A stretch of DNA of 64,000 bases from Clostridiaceae bacterium (GCA_003553525.1 PWEO01000047.1:1-64000), one strand, 5' to 3'. Positions 19,388 through 30,315 are shown, counted from the first letter of the stretch. Made by a program: numbers and translations. Notes: generated from the letters alone by a model not told the origin.

Positions 19388-21475
19388 TTACGCTTTATTT
19401 CCTTGTTCTTGGGGATACTCAATCCGCTCATGGTAAATCCCCAGCAGGGTACTGATAAATACTTTTTTGATTCGCTGAATTTCATTTAGTGTTAAATGAC
19501 TGTCATCCAATTGGCCATCCTGTAATTTCCCTTGAAGAATTTTTTCAATTAAAAACTCGATTTTCTCCTGATTGGGTTCATGTATGCTCCGAATTGCAGC
19601 TTCAACCGAATCTGCAAGCATCACGATGGCCGTTTCTTTCGTATACGGTTTAGGCCCTCGGTACCGAAAATCTTCTTCCCGGATCTCTCCCTTATCCTTC
19701 CTTTGCTCCTTCTCTTTGTGATAAAAGTAAGCAACTAAAGTGTTCCCATGATGGGATTTAATAAACTCGATAATATCTTTATGAAGCTTATGTTCTTTTG
19801 CTACCTTCATTCCGTCAGATACATGTCCTGTGATGATGGAAGTGCTTTTTAATGGTTTTAACTGATCGTGAGGGTTGTCCACTCCAAATTGATTTTCTTT
19901 AAAAAAATAGGGACGGAGGGTTTTTCCAATATCATGATAAAAAGCTCCTACCCTGGCCAGAAGTGCATTACCTCCCACGGCATCCGTGGCAGCCTCACTT
20001 AAATTCCCTACAATGATACTATGATGATAGGTTCCCGGAGCTTCCAATAATAACTTTTTAAGCAGTGGTTGATTGGGATTAGACATCTCCATTAGTTTTA
20101 AATGGGTAAGGACTCCAAAGGCCCACTCCCAAAAAGGAAGAGTTCCAATGGTTAGTACCGCAGCAAAACCGCCGCCTATAGCACCGTATCCCGCATGAAG
20201 TAATATTTCATTAATTTCATTACTGTTCATAAAACCGATTCCAAGGACTATAAAGAAATTCGCGGCACCCACAACAAAACCTGAAAGCAAAATATTTCCC
20301 CGTTGCCGGGTCCTATATGCCATCATTGCTCCCAATGTCCCTCCAATCAACAACATAATCAACAGAGTCATGGAATTCCCGGTAATCAGTACCGTCATTA
20401 CCGATAAAATAATATTGGAAACAATTGCTACCTTAGGATTGATTAAAATCGCCAATAACATGGCCGCCGTTGCTACAGGCATCAGGAAAATGGTAATGGT
20501 CGATAACACTTTCGAAACCCCTAAGGTCAATAAAAGTATCAATAGCAACATTAACAAATTTTTCGGCTCATGAATTAACTTTTTATGAAATAGTAGTAGA
20601 TAAAGTACCATAGTCACTGCTAAAAGAAGTACGATGATGATGATCCCTAGGTATAATAAGTAATCCAAATGACCGTCTTCTGCAAGTATCCCCAACTCTT
20701 TTAAAATTTGCATCTGACTGACGGATATTCGCTCTCCCTCTCTGGCTATCAGTTCATCCTGCGCAATGATAATACTGTCCACCTCATCCATAGCCTGCTG
20801 CTTTAACTCTTCTGTGCGCTCTGCATCATAGAATTCATTAGGCCGGATACTTTGATTGAATACTCTAACACCAAATAATTGTGATGATTCACTGAATTCC
20901 GTAAGATTTCTGAGGGATTGCTCCCCAGAAACTTTTATCTCAGGAAGGTCTTCTATTCGAATTCCACGATTTAAATGTTCTGCTGTAATTTCGAGCAGGT
21001 AATTTTCAAGATGTTCTATCGACTCCAATGATTCAGAAAGAAGGTTTACTGTCATATCATCCCCTAGATTTACCGGGCTCTCTTCTTGAATGGCTTCTAT
21101 CTTTTCATCTTCTGTTAAGTTATCTTTGTGTTTTGTTGCATATATCATCTCAAATGTGTTTTTTATACTTCTTTGAACATCGTTACGGACACTGGAATCA
21201 ATTCTGAATTGAGCTTCAACAGTGTTTGCAGCTTCATTCCGTAAATTTTCCGTAGTTCTGATATCTTCAATGGTTTTAGGTGCATAAATATCTTGAGGTG
21301 CCCGTTGTCCTAGACTTACATCGATTTTATCCGGTATAAGACTAAGAATAAAAATACTTAGGGTTCCTGCTAACAACAAAAGAGCTAATAAAGAATATTG
21401 TACTCCTTTTTTTAGCAGAAATTTATTTATCGGATTGTTCTTGAATTTAGAACCGGTATCTTTATTTATTCCCAT
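19388..21475 (-). CDS. 7TMR-HD family phosphohydrolase (PgpH/YqfF-like)
   Basis: Extracellular N-terminal region, multiple TMs, HD core APGTYHHSIIVGNLSEAA...GAFYHDIGK. Confidence 0.93.
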   Translation of the reverse strand: MGINKDTGSKFKNNPINKFLLKKGVQYSLLALLLLAGTLSIFILSLIPDKIDVSLGQRAPQDIYAPKTIEDIRTTENLRNEAANTVEAQFRIDSSVRNDVQRSIKNTFEMIYATKHKDNLTEDEKIEAIQEESPVNLGDDMTVNLLSESLESIEHLENYLLEITAEHLNRGIRIEDLPEIKVSGEQSLRNLTEFSESSQLFGVRVFNQSIRPNEFYDAERTEELKQQAMDEVDSIIIAQDELIAREGERISVSQMQILKELGILAEDGHLDYLLYLGIIIIVLLLAVTMVLYLLLFHKKLIHEPKNLLMLLLILLLTLGVSKVLSTITIFLMPVATAAMLLAILINPKVAIVSNIILSVMTVLITGNSMTLLIMLLIGGTLGAMMAYRTRQRGNILLSGFVVGAANFFIVLGIGFMNSNEINEILLHAGYGAIGGGFAAVLTIGTLPFWEWAFGVLTHLKLMEMSNPNQPLLKKLLLEAPGTYHHSIIVGNLSEAATDAVGGNALLARVGAFYHDIGKTLRPYFFKENQFGVDNPHDQLKPLKSTSIITGHVSDGMKVAKEHKLHKDIIEFIKSHHGNTLVAYFYHKEKEQRKDKGEIREEDFRYRGPKPYTKETAIVMLADSVEAAIRSIHEPNQEKIEFLIEKILQGKLQDGQLDDSHLTLNEIQRIKKVFISTLLGIYHERIEYPQEQGNKA

Positions 21476-21489
21476 GGGCTACTCCTATA

Positions 21490-22461
21490 CTAATCCGTCT
21501 TTGTCTCTGAATCTTTTTCATAGGCATTAATTATACTTTGCACTAAAGGATGTCGGACCACATCTTTATAGGTTAAATGAGTAACTCCGATGCCTTTAAT
21601 ATCTTGTAAAATTCCCAAGGCGTGGTTCAGTCCCGAAACCTTCCCCTTCGGTAAATCGATCTGGGTAACATCTCCTGTCACTACGGCTTTTGATCCATAA
21701 CCTATTCTTGTTAAAAACATTTTCATTTGAGGGATGGTGGTGTTTTGCGCTTCATCCAAAATAATAAATGCATTATCCAGGGTTCTTCCACGCATATAGG
21801 CCAGCGGTGCAACTTCAATGATCTCCCGTTCCTGAAGTCTTTGGAACTTATCTACACCAAGAACGTCAAAAAGGGAGTCGTATAGAGGCCGTAAATAAGG
21901 ATCCACTTTGTCCTTCAAGTCTCCGGGCAAAAACCCTAGGCTCTCCCCGGCTTCCACCGCAGGCCGAACTAATATAATACGTTTGACTTCTTCGTTTTTA
22001 AAAGCCTTCGCCGCCATAACCACTGCCAAGTATGTTTTTCCCGTTCCAGCAGGACCGATACCGAAGGTTAAGTCTTTCTCTTCAATCTTTCCGAGATACT
22101 CCTTTTGTCCTAAGGTTTTGGGTTTGATCGGTTTTCCACTGGCATTGATCAATACCGTGCCATCCCTTAGAGTTTTAGCATCGTTGCCGTTACCTTCCGC
22201 AAATAGATCGGCAATGTATTTGACTCTTTGATTATTTAACTCTCCGTGGTTTTCAAGAACGCGAATCATTTCATAGATCATTTCCTCGGCCTTAGACACC
22301 TGAGTTTCTTCTCCTAACAGGACAATCTCACCCTCCCGTTGGAGCATTTTAGTCTGGAATTTATCATAAATAATTTTCGCAAATTCATCATAGTTTCCAA
22401 ATAACTTCCCGGAATGATCTTCTCTATCCAGTGCAATGTTTTTTTGAATCTCTTTTGTCAA
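21490..22461 (-). CDS. phoH: PhoH family protein
   Basis: GIGPAGTGKTYLAVVMAAKAF; FIILDEAQNTT. Confidence 0.95.
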   Translation of the reverse strand: MTKEIQKNIALDREDHSGKLFGNYDEFAKIIYDKFQTKMLQREGEIVLLGEETQVSKAEEMIYEMIRVLENHGELNNQRVKYIADLFAEGNGNDAKTLRDGTVLINASGKPIKPKTLGQKEYLGKIEEKDLTFGIGPAGTGKTYLAVVMAAKAFKNEEVKRIILVRPAVEAGESLGFLPGDLKDKVDPYLRPLYDSLFDVLGVDKFQRLQEREIIEVAPLAYMRGRTLDNAFIILDEAQNTTIPQMKMFLTRIGYGSKAVVTGDVTQIDLPKGKVSGLNHALGILQDIKGIGVTHLTYKDVVRHPLVQSIINAYEKDSETKTD

Positions 22462-22599
22462 ACAAATTCCTCCTTAATTATGTCTGGTAATCTTCAAGGA
22501 TTACATATTTTCTTAAACAATATCATATCATAAGAGTGTTGATATTGCCATTGTTTTAGCTTCTAAGTTTTTATTATTATACAACCCATTTAAAGGTAA

Positions 22600-22632
22600 A
22601 AGCAGTGGATTCCTAGGAATTCACTGCTTTAT
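22600..22632 (-). terminator. Intrinsic terminator
   Basis: AAAGCAGTGGATTCCTAGGAATTCACTGCTTT imperfect hairpin. Confidence 0.6.
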
Positions 22633-22669
22633 TTATCACTTACTATTCAATTCAACTAAAAATATACAT

Positions 22670-23308
22670 CTATCCTGCTTTATTTTTCCGCATGGACTTA
22701 GGTTTTTCTAGGATTTCCGACATTATAATACCACGAACCAGAGACTGTTGATCAAATTTCAGGAGTTCACTAAATCCTTCTGCTCCAATTTCACTTTTCT
22801 CAACACTGGTTTTTTCAATGAAATCAGCACTAAGTTTCTTTGCTTCAGCACCTTTTTTTCGAGGTTTGGAATAAGCCTTCATTTCCTTTTTTTTCCGAGA
22901 CTTTTTAGGTTGGTCTCTGTTGGAATAATCCGTGTAGTGTCCCTCGTCATTTGAAGTTTCCTTAGTTTTCACTGGAACTTCCTTCGAAGTTTGTTCCTTC
23001 GTTTTCGTAGAAGTTTTTTCATCATTTATATTATATTGCTGTAACACTTCTTCCAGTAAAGAGCGGGGTTTCTGTTGCTGAGATTGTGTCTTTTCAGTTT
23101 TCTCACTAGAAGAGACTTTTCGTCGTTCACTTAAGCCATAATCTTCAGAAGAATCCCGGTGTTTGGTTTGAGCCGGTCTTTGCTGATTTTCTTGATTTTG
23201 CATTTGCTGATTTCGTCTTTGCTGTTGCTTCTTTTGAACTTTATTTTTGTTAAAAATCGAGTTGATAATCGCCAGCACAACAAATATAAAAATTACTTCA
23301 GGATTCAT
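22670..23308 (-). CDS. Hypothetical membrane-anchored, disordered protein
   Basis: N-terminal hydrophobic segment PEVIFIFVVLAIINSIF, long Q/K/E/S-rich region, C-terminal FDQQSLVRGIIMSEILEKPKSMR; RBS aggggagg. Confidence 0.7.
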   Translation of the reverse strand: MNPEVIFIFVVLAIINSIFNKNKVQKKQQQRRNQQMQNQENQQRPAQTKHRDSSEDYGLSERRKVSSSEKTEKTQSQQQKPRSLLEEVLQQYNINDEKTSTKTKEQTSKEVPVKTKETSNDEGHYTDYSNRDQPKKSRKKKEMKAYSKPRKKGAEAKKLSADFIEKTSVEKSEIGAEGFSELLKFDQQSLVRGIIMSEILEKPKSMRKNKAG

Positions 23309-23351
23309 TTTATCCTCCCCTTTGAGGAATATTCTTTGCGGTTATTTATCA

Positions 23352-24344
23352 TTACTCATCTTCTTTATAAGCTTCGTCCTTGTTGATTTTAGAAATTTCT
23401 TCACGCATTGTGGTATCGGAGATTACATTCTTCATATTGTAATAATCCATAGCACCAAGATTTCCTTCTCTAAGAGCTTTTGATAAGGCTTTTGGCACTT
23501 CTGCTTCCGCTTCTATTACCTTCGCTCTCATTTCCTGTACTTCCGCCTTCATTTCCTGCTCCTTCGCAACTGCCATAGCTCGTCGCTCTTCAGCCTTCGC
23601 TTGGGCAACTCGCTTATCGGCATCGGCTTGATCCATCTGTAATTGCGCACCAATGTTTCGACCGATATCTACATCAGCAATATCAATTGATAGAATTTCA
23701 TAAGCAGTACCGGCGTCCAATCCTTTTTGCAGTACCGTCTTTGAAATCAGATCCGGATTTTCAAGAACCTTTTTATGATTTTCTGAAGAACCTACAGTGG
23801 TTACAATTCCTTCACCTACTCGGGCGATAATTGTTTCTTCTCCGGCTCCACCAACAAGTCGTTCGATATTGGCTCTAACTGTTACTCTTGCCCGCACCAT
23901 TACTTCAATACCGTCTTTCGCAACGGCAGCAATTTTAGGAGTTTCTATAACTTTTGGATTTACACTTACCTGTACTGCTTCTAGAACTTGACGGCCTGCT
24001 AAGTCAATAGCCGCTGCTCTTTCAAAATTAAGGTTGATTTCTGCACGCTGCGCTGCAATTAATGCATCTACAACGCTGTTCACATCACCGCCGGCTAAAA
24101 AATGGGCTTCCAGCTTATCAGTATTTAAATCCAGTCCTGCTTTTGTCGCCTTAATTAGCGGGGCAACAATTCTTCTTGGTTGTACTCGCCTAAGACGCAT
24201 TCCAATCAATGAGAAAATTCCAATCTTTACCCCGGAGAAATAAGCGGTAATCCACAGCCCTACAGGAATAAAGCTCAATAGTACGGATAATACGACAAAA
24301 GCAACAACAATCAGTACAATAATCGGTAAAAGTTGTTCTAACAT
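23352..24344 (-). CDS. floA: Flotillin-like protein FloA
   Basis: [16 protein letters not shown]...[29 protein letters not shown]. Confidence 0.95.
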   Translation of the reverse strand: MLEQLLPIIVLIVVAFVVLSVLLSFIPVGLWITAYFSGVKIGIFSLIGMRLRRVQPRRIVAPLIKATKAGLDLNTDKLEAHFLAGGDVNSVVDALIAAQRAEINLNFERAAAIDLAGRQVLEAVQVSVNPKVIETPKIAAVAKDGIEVMVRARVTVRANIERLVGGAGEETIIARVGEGIVTTVGSSENHKKVLENPDLISKTVLQKGLDAGTAYEILSIDIADVDIGRNIGAQLQMDQADADKRVAQAKAEERRAMAVAKEQEMKAEVQEMRAKVIEAEAEVPKALSKALREGNLGAMDYYNMKNVISDTTMREEISKINKDEAYKEDE

Positions 24345-25655
24345 TTACATTCCCTCCTCTTCAATTTTGCTGACATAAATTTTACTGCCCTCGGTTCTTG
24401 TGACAATCACTTTGGCTCCCTCTTCAATAAAGGAGGATCCGTCGGTAACGACATTTAGCAGCTTTCCATCAACCTTCACAGTTCCCGAAGGTCTGAGATA
24501 ACTGACTACTACTCCGTTTTTACCAACATACTGGTCATAGGGATCGGTGGAAGTATAACCGTCCTCTACTCTCTCAGAACTTTTCAATGTGATTTTGTCA
24601 AAGAGCTTATTTTTCGGTCCGAACTTCAACATAATAACGAAGGTTGCAATAGTAAGGACCATGGCAATTAAAATATATCCTGCAGCAGCCGCAGGGCTGC
24701 TTGCTGACAATACAATACTTGCGATTATGGCAATCCCACCGGAAATGCCGGGAATTCCTAGCCCAGGGATTGAGGCTTCTACCAACAGTAAGATAATCCC
24801 CACACCGAATAAAATAATTGCTAACAGTCCGGAATCCCCTGCTAATAAACTTCCTATAAAGTAAAGACTAAATGATGAAATCCCCACAATGGCTCCGGCT
24901 CCAAGACCGGGAGTGAATACCTCAAATACCAGCCCCATAAATCCAAGAGATAGTAAAATCGGAGCTACGGTTGTACCGGTAGCAAACTGTGATATTCTTG
25001 CTCGAAAGGGCATTTCCATTTGTACTACTCGATTAAATGGTATTTCAAATTCAGTCAGCATTTCTTCATAATTATCGCTTCTCAAATCGATGAATCCCAA
25101 ATCCAAAGCTTCCTGAGTTGTTAGGTTTAAAAGTCTTCCCTCTTCAACTAATCCTTCGATTACCAAAGACTTATCCGCCATGGCAGCTACGATATCCGGA
25201 TCTCTTCCAGTTTCCTGGGCTGCCCCACGCAAACTTGCAACCCAGCTGGAAAGTACTTTCTCAGTATCAGGGATGGTCTCCGCCGAACCGATGTTGCTGC
25301 CCGGGGCCATAGCAATATAATCAGAGGAAATGGTAATTAGCACTCCGGCGGAAATGGCTCGGGTGTTAACAAAAGATACAGTAGGCAAATCTGTCCGCAT
25401 CATGGTGGGACTTAGATCTTCCGCAGAATCCACTCGACCTCCATAGGTGTCAATTTCAAAAATAATTCCCACAGCTTCAGGATCCGACTCAACCTCTTCT
25501 ATGGATTGCCGGACATACTGATACACCGCGGCATTAATTTCACCTTCAATAGGAATAACATATACCGTACCTTCCTCTTCTTGGGCCTCCGTAAAATTTA
25601 ATGAAAAAGCAAAAATAAAAACAAGTGCAAAGGACAGTATTCCTTTTATTTTCAT
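24345..25655 (-). CDS. NfeD family membrane-bound serine protease (YqeZ-like)
   Basis: ClpP-like segment EIDTYGGRVDSAEDL...RAISAGVLITISSDYIAMAPGSNIGSA; NfeD membrane and OB-fold regions; adjacent to floA. Confidence 0.92.
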   Translation of the reverse strand: MKIKGILSFALVFIFAFSLNFTEAQEEEGTVYVIPIEGEINAAVYQYVRQSIEEVESDPEAVGIIFEIDTYGGRVDSAEDLSPTMMRTDLPTVSFVNTRAISAGVLITISSDYIAMAPGSNIGSAETIPDTEKVLSSWVASLRGAAQETGRDPDIVAAMADKSLVIEGLVEEGRLLNLTTQEALDLGFIDLRSDNYEEMLTEFEIPFNRVVQMEMPFRARISQFATGTTVAPILLSLGFMGLVFEVFTPGLGAGAIVGISSFSLYFIGSLLAGDSGLLAIILFGVGIILLLVEASIPGLGIPGISGGIAIIASIVLSASSPAAAAGYILIAMVLTIATFVIMLKFGPKNKLFDKITLKSSERVEDGYTSTDPYDQYVGKNGVVVSYLRPSGTVKVDGKLLNVVTDGSSFIEEGAKVIVTRTEGSKIYVSKIEEEGM

Positions 25656-25951
25656 GGGTTTCCCTCCTTGTTTTTTCAGACTATTCTATGAATCATTATA
25701 ACATATATTTACCTACTATTGGGCCCTTCTGCTCAAATATAAATAATTTTTTAATCATATAATTTTTTTATTTGAACATAGCAATATCCTCTTATACATG
25801 CCCCGTTTTTCTTAGTTTAAGCTCTCTTTTTCAGTTTTTAAATGGCTCTTCAAACAAAAGTACACATTTATTGTGAAATATTACTGTACCTCATGATCAC
25901 TCCTCTATATAAAATAAAACCCGGATTTCTCCGGGTTTGGGGTTGTATTTA

Positions 25952-26401
25952 TTATTCAAAAGTTAACTCTTCATTTACAATTTTATTTACAAGTTTTCCA
26001 TCACCACGTCCTTTGACTTGAGGCATAACCATTCCCATGATTTTCCCCATATCGCTTTTCGACTCCGGTTGAATTTTTTCGATTGCCTCTTGAACAATGC
26101 CTCGAATTTCTTCTTCCGTAAGTTGGGTTGGCAGGTAACTGTGGAGAATCTCAATTTCCTTTCGATTTTGTTCTACCAAGTCCTCTCGCCCACTTTTTTC
26201 AAAGTCTTCGATGGAATCTTTACGTTGCTTTACTTGTTTTGAAATAATCTGAATCACGTCTTCATCACTAACATCCTGTCGTTTGTCGACTTCCCACTGT
26301 TTGATGTCGGAGCGAATCATGATGATTACATCTTTTTTAAATTTATTCTTTTCTTTCATGGCTGCTTTTAAATCCGCAGTTAGTTTTTCATTAAGGTTCA
26401 T
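25952..26401 (-). CDS. GatB/YqeY domain-containing protein
   Basis: 149 aa YqeY-like sequence upstream of nfeD/floA. Confidence 0.92.
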   Translation of the reverse strand: MNLNEKLTADLKAAMKEKNKFKKDVIIMIRSDIKQWEVDKRQDVSDEDVIQIISKQVKQRKDSIEDFEKSGREDLVEQNRKEIEILHSYLPTQLTEEEIRGIVQEAIEKIQPESKSDMGKIMGMVMPQVKGRGDGKLVNKIVNEELTFE

Positions 26402-26422
26402 TGGTTCACCCTCTTCGTAAGA

Positions 26423-26602
26423 CTAATATTTCTTTTTATTTCTCTTTGCAGCCTCTTCTTTTTTCTTTCTCTTGATACTAGGCTTTTCATAATGCTTTCG
26501 CTTTTTAGCTTCTGCTAAAACCCCCGATTTTGAACATTCCTTTTTGAATCTTCGAAGTGCATTATCAATACTCTCGTTGTTGTTCACTTTAATTTCAGAC
26601 AT
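26423..26602 (-). CDS. rpsU: 30S ribosomal protein S21 (missed by ORF track, <60 aa)
   Basis: Manual translation: [59 protein letters not shown]. Confidence 0.95.
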   Translation of the reverse strand: MSEIKVNNNESIDNALRRFKKECSKSGVLAEAKKRKHYEKPSIKRKKKEEAAKRNKKKY

Positions 26603-26768
26603 TTATTAACCCTCCCTCCGATAGCAACCAATGTGCTTTTTCCATAGCGTTTTCGCCATTATGCAAGTGGGATAAACACCTAGTTATTATACCGTACATT
26701 TCATTCTTATGCAAGTGTATTTTTCAATGTACGGATACAGGGCTGACAGCCAATAGCAGACTGCTTTA

Positions 26769-27110
26769 TTATCCCGGAGGCCACTGCATATGTCTTCCTC
26801 CTAAAAGGTGAAAATGAAGATGATTCACGGTTTGTCCTCCATTATCCTTGCAGTTAGTCACCACCCGATACCCTTTATCCAAGTCCTGCTCTTCAGCTAT
26901 ATGTTGAATGGCTCGGAAAATTTCCGGCAGAAGCTGTTGTTTATCATCCATATCCATCTCCTGAATATTCGGGATATGTTTTTTTGGAATCACCAGTAAG
27001 TGAGTTGGTGCTTGAGGATTAATGTCTTCAAAGGCAAGTACCTGTTCATTCTCAAAAATCACTTGAGTTTCGATCTCTTTGTCCACCGTTTTACAAAAAA
27101 TGCAATCCAT
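26769..27110 (-). CDS. HIT family protein (HinT-like)
   Basis: MDCIFCKTVDKEI; HLHFHLLGGR HIT motif. Confidence 0.95.
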   Translation of the reverse strand: MDCIFCKTVDKEIETQVIFENEQVLAFEDINPQAPTHLLVIPKKHIPNIQEMDMDDKQQLLPEIFRAIQHIAEEQDLDKGYRVVTNCKDNGGQTVNHLHFHLLGGRHMQWPPG

Positions 27111-27128
27111 AGAAAACACCTCCTTTTA

Positions 27129-28439
27129 TTAAACTATTCGACACTGCACAAAAAACTCCTTCTTTTCTTCCTTGAGATCCAATATTTTTACCATTTGAAC
27201 TTCTTTAGAATAATCCTTATCCGATAAGCCCTTAACTTTAACATACCTTGTGGTAAAACCGGTGCTGAGTTTTTCATCAGGCTCAAAGCTCTCGAATAAA
27301 ACTTCTTCTACTTCTCCAATAAAAGATGCCATATATTCCTTCTTCAATCGTTGTCCCAAAGCAATCAATTTTTCACTTCTCTGTTGCTTCTCAATACCGT
27401 TAATTTGCTCTTTATATTTTGCCGCAGGTGTCCCTTTCTTCGGCGAATATTTAAACACATGGATTTCTGAGAATCCAAGCTTCTCAACGAAATCATAGGT
27501 ATCCTGAAAATCCTTATCCGACTCTCCTGGAAAACCAACAATTACGTCCGTGGTAAGAGCCGGCTTTTTAAAGTGCTGTCGAATCAACTGAATTGCTTGA
27601 CGGTATTGTTCCCGAGTATACTTTCGGTTCATTCGCTTTAATATCCTGTCAGATCCACTTTGTAAAGATAGATGAAAATGAGGGCAAAGCTTGTCCAGTT
27701 TTCCCAGTTCTTTAAGAAAGGATTCCTTTATTAGATTCGGTTCTAGAGAACTTAACCGAATCCTAAGAATACCAGGGATTTTGTTTATTTCTCGAAGAAG
27801 TTCTAAAAAGTAATTTGCCTCTTGTAAATCTTTTCCGTAGGAAGCGATATGAATTCCAGTTAAGACCACTTCCTGATATCCGGCCGCAGCCAGTCGGTAT
27901 ACCTCTTCTAATACCAACTCCTTATTTCGACTACGAATATTTCCCCGGGCATAAGGAATAATGCAATAGGTACAATACTGATTGCAGCCTTCCTGGATTT
28001 TTATAAAGGCCCGGGTTTTACCTTCGTATTCTGTAAGGGCAAGATCCTCAAACTCATAGACCTGCATAATATCCCCTACAAACTGACCACCACGGTCATC
28101 GTCTTTGTTTTCTACAAGGCGAACAATTTCTTTTCTTCCGTGGGTACCAATGACAATATCCACCCCATCCAGATTCTCCACTTCTTCCGGGGCTACCTGG
28201 GCATAACAACCGACTACCACCACAACAGCTTTTGGATTCTTGTTCTTCATCTTCCGAATAAATTGTCTTGATTTTCGGTCTCCCACATTAGTTACGGTAC
28301 AGGTGTTAATGACATAAACATCGGCAAAATCCTTATCGGTGACGATGTCATAATCAGCATTTTTAAATAGTTCCATCATTGCATGGGTTTCATATTGATT
28401 AACCTTACAACCTAAAGTGTGAAATGCTACTTTTTTCAA
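27129..28439 (-). CDS. mtaB: tRNA t6A37 methylthiotransferase MtaB
   Basis: HTLGCKVNQYETHAM; radical SAM CNQYCTYCIIP; MiaB/MtaB family. Confidence 0.94.
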   Translation of the reverse strand: MKKVAFHTLGCKVNQYETHAMMELFKNADYDIVTDKDFADVYVINTCTVTNVGDRKSRQFIRKMKNKNPKAVVVVVGCYAQVAPEEVENLDGVDIVIGTHGRKEIVRLVENKDDDRGGQFVGDIMQVYEFEDLALTEYEGKTRAFIKIQEGCNQYCTYCIIPYARGNIRSRNKELVLEEVYRLAAAGYQEVVLTGIHIASYGKDLQEANYFLELLREINKIPGILRIRLSSLEPNLIKESFLKELGKLDKLCPHFHLSLQSGSDRILKRMNRKYTREQYRQAIQLIRQHFKKPALTTDVIVGFPGESDKDFQDTYDFVEKLGFSEIHVFKYSPKKGTPAAKYKEQINGIEKQQRSEKLIALGQRLKKEYMASFIGEVEEVLFESFEPDEKLSTGFTTRYVKVKGLSDKDYSKEVQMVKILDLKEEKKEFFVQCRIV

Positions 28440-28443
28440 TCCT

Positions 28444-29205
28444 TTAACCTCCTAAATCTCCACTTTCGTATTGCATCATGGCAATCAGTGCAAGGCCTGC
28501 TGTCTCCGTTCGAAGAATCCTAGGACCCAGGGCTACAGTGTATCCTTCTTTTTCCTTAATACGATCTATTTCATCCTGGGTAAATCCTCCCTCGGGACCA
28601 ACCCATAGGCCGATAGAGGCAACCAAAGTTTTGGGTTCCTTATTTTTATTGATAAAGGGCAAATCTTTAAGCCCCCAGCTTTTCTCATCTTCATAAGCTA
28701 CCACTTGGACCTCTTCCGATAGATTGTTGAGTGCCTCGTTAAATTCCACTGGAAACGTAATCTTCGGAATTCTTAACCGCTTGCTTTGTTTTGATGCTTC
28801 ATAGGCAATCTTTTGCCAACGTTCCTGTTTTTTCTGTTGATCTTTGCTTGTTTTCAGTTGTACCACAGAACGCTTATTTATAACCGGTACAATGCGGGCA
28901 ACACCCAGTTCCACTGCTTTTTGAATAATAAATTCCATTTTGGATGACTTAGGTAGACCTTGGTATAATGTGATATTTAAAGGAGACTCCCGTTGGATAT
29001 TTCTATGTTCAAAGAGTTTCACTTGATGATTGTTCCCTTCCATAGCAGCAATTTCCCCTAAGTATTCATGCTCTTCTCCCACAACCACTTCAATAGTGTC
29101 TCCTGCTTTCAGGCGTAGAACTTTTTCCAAATGCTTTGCATCGTCTCCGGTAATTCGAGCGATATTATTCTCTACTAGTGATTTATCAACAAAAAATCGA
29201 TGCAC
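28444..29205 (-). CDS. rsmE: 16S rRNA (uracil1498-N3)-methyltransferase
   Basis: VHRFFVDKSLVENNIARITGDDAKHLEKVLRLKAGD; WVGPEGGFTQDE; GPRILRTETA; likely GTG start just after prmA stop. Confidence 0.93.
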   Translation of the reverse strand: MHRFFVDKSLVENNIARITGDDAKHLEKVLRLKAGDTIEVVVGEEHEYLGEIAAMEGNNHQVKLFEHRNIQRESPLNITLYQGLPKSSKMEFIIQKAVELGVARIVPVINKRSVVQLKTSKDQQKKQERWQKIAYEASKQSKRLRIPKITFPVEFNEALNNLSEEVQVVAYEDEKSWGLKDLPFINKNKEPKTLVASIGLWVGPEGGFTQDEIDRIKEKEGYTVALGPRILRTETAGLALIAMMQYESGDLGG

Positions 29206-29207
29206 CC

Positions 29208-30152
29208 TTACGCCTCCTTTAAACGACCATAAAGGGCTGCCCACTCCCCTTTTTTCACGGTTTTATAAACTTCAATATTATGGGCTTTTAAAGCCTTTTT
29301 TACCGGTTCTATCTTTTCAAGAATAATCCCCGAAGTAATCAACGTTCCTGAGGACTTTAAATAATGCCGGAAATCCGGAGCCATGGTAATGATTACGTCA
29401 GCGATAATATTAACCAGGATAACATCACCCTTTTCGTCGATATTGTTCATTAAGTTTCCATGAAATACAGAAACCCGATCGGCTACATGGTTTTTGGTCA
29501 CATTGTCTCGGGCGACACCTACGGCAACTTCATCAAAATCCACAGCAACCACTTTTTTTGCTCCCAGTTTTGCCGCCACTACACCAAGAATTCCACTGCC
29601 GCATCCAATATCAAAAATCAGATCCTCATTGGTTACTACTTCTTCTAAAGCTTCGATACACATAGTTGTAGTTTCATGAGTCCCGGTACCGAAGGCCATA
29701 CCGGGATTCATTTCAATTATAATATCTCCCGGTTCTTTATCATATTTTTCCCACTCTGGCTTTATGATAATGTTATTTCCGATTCTCGTCGGTTTATAGT
29801 ACTGTTTCCATGTATTGCTCCAGTCTTCGTCCTTCACTTCCTTGATTTCCACCGTTCCTTCACCGATGTCCAATCCGTAATGAGGAAGGTATGCGATGGA
29901 ATGTTTAATTAATTGAATTTCATCTCCTACCCCTTCAGATTTTGGTAAATATCCTTTAATCATTGCCCCTTCAAAGTCAAAGGTATAGAGCTCTTCGTCC
30001 ACATAGTCCCAAGATTTTTGGTCCTGATTAGCAAAATCAAAGTCTTTGGGATCTTCAATCACAACCCCTTTTACCCCTGCATCGTAAAGAATATTTGCCA
30101 CGGCTTCTGTGGCTTCTGTAGTTGTTTTAATGGTCAGTTCCATCCATTCCAC
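29208..30152 (-). CDS. prmA: Ribosomal protein L11 methyltransferase
   Basis: GMAFGTGTHETT; FDIGCGSGILGVVAAKLGAKKVVAVD. Confidence 0.96.
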   Translation of the reverse strand: MEWMELTIKTTTEATEAVANILYDAGVKGVVIEDPKDFDFANQDQKSWDYVDEELYTFDFEGAMIKGYLPKSEGVGDEIQLIKHSIAYLPHYGLDIGEGTVEIKEVKDEDWSNTWKQYYKPTRIGNNIIIKPEWEKYDKEPGDIIIEMNPGMAFGTGTHETTTMCIEALEEVVTNEDLIFDIGCGSGILGVVAAKLGAKKVVAVDFDEVAVGVARDNVTKNHVADRVSVFHGNLMNNIDEKGDVILVNIIADVIITMAPDFRHYLKSSGTLITSGIILEKIEPVKKALKAHNIEVYKTVKKGEWAALYGRLKEA

Positions 30153-30288
30153 TTCATCACATCCTCATTAGTCTTTGATCTTATTATAACCGATTCCCAA
30201 TGTTTAGGGCAACCTTAACTCCTTTTTGATATTGTGCAGTGACGTAAAATCGGAGTTCTTAAATAGTTTATAAGGTTTTTAACTATAG

Positions 30289-30315
30289 AAAAATCACTCC
30301 TCCGGAGTGATTTTT
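30289..30315 (-). terminator. Intrinsic terminator downstream of dnaJ
   Basis: AAAAATCACTCC-TCC-GGAGTGATTTTT. Confidence 0.8.
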
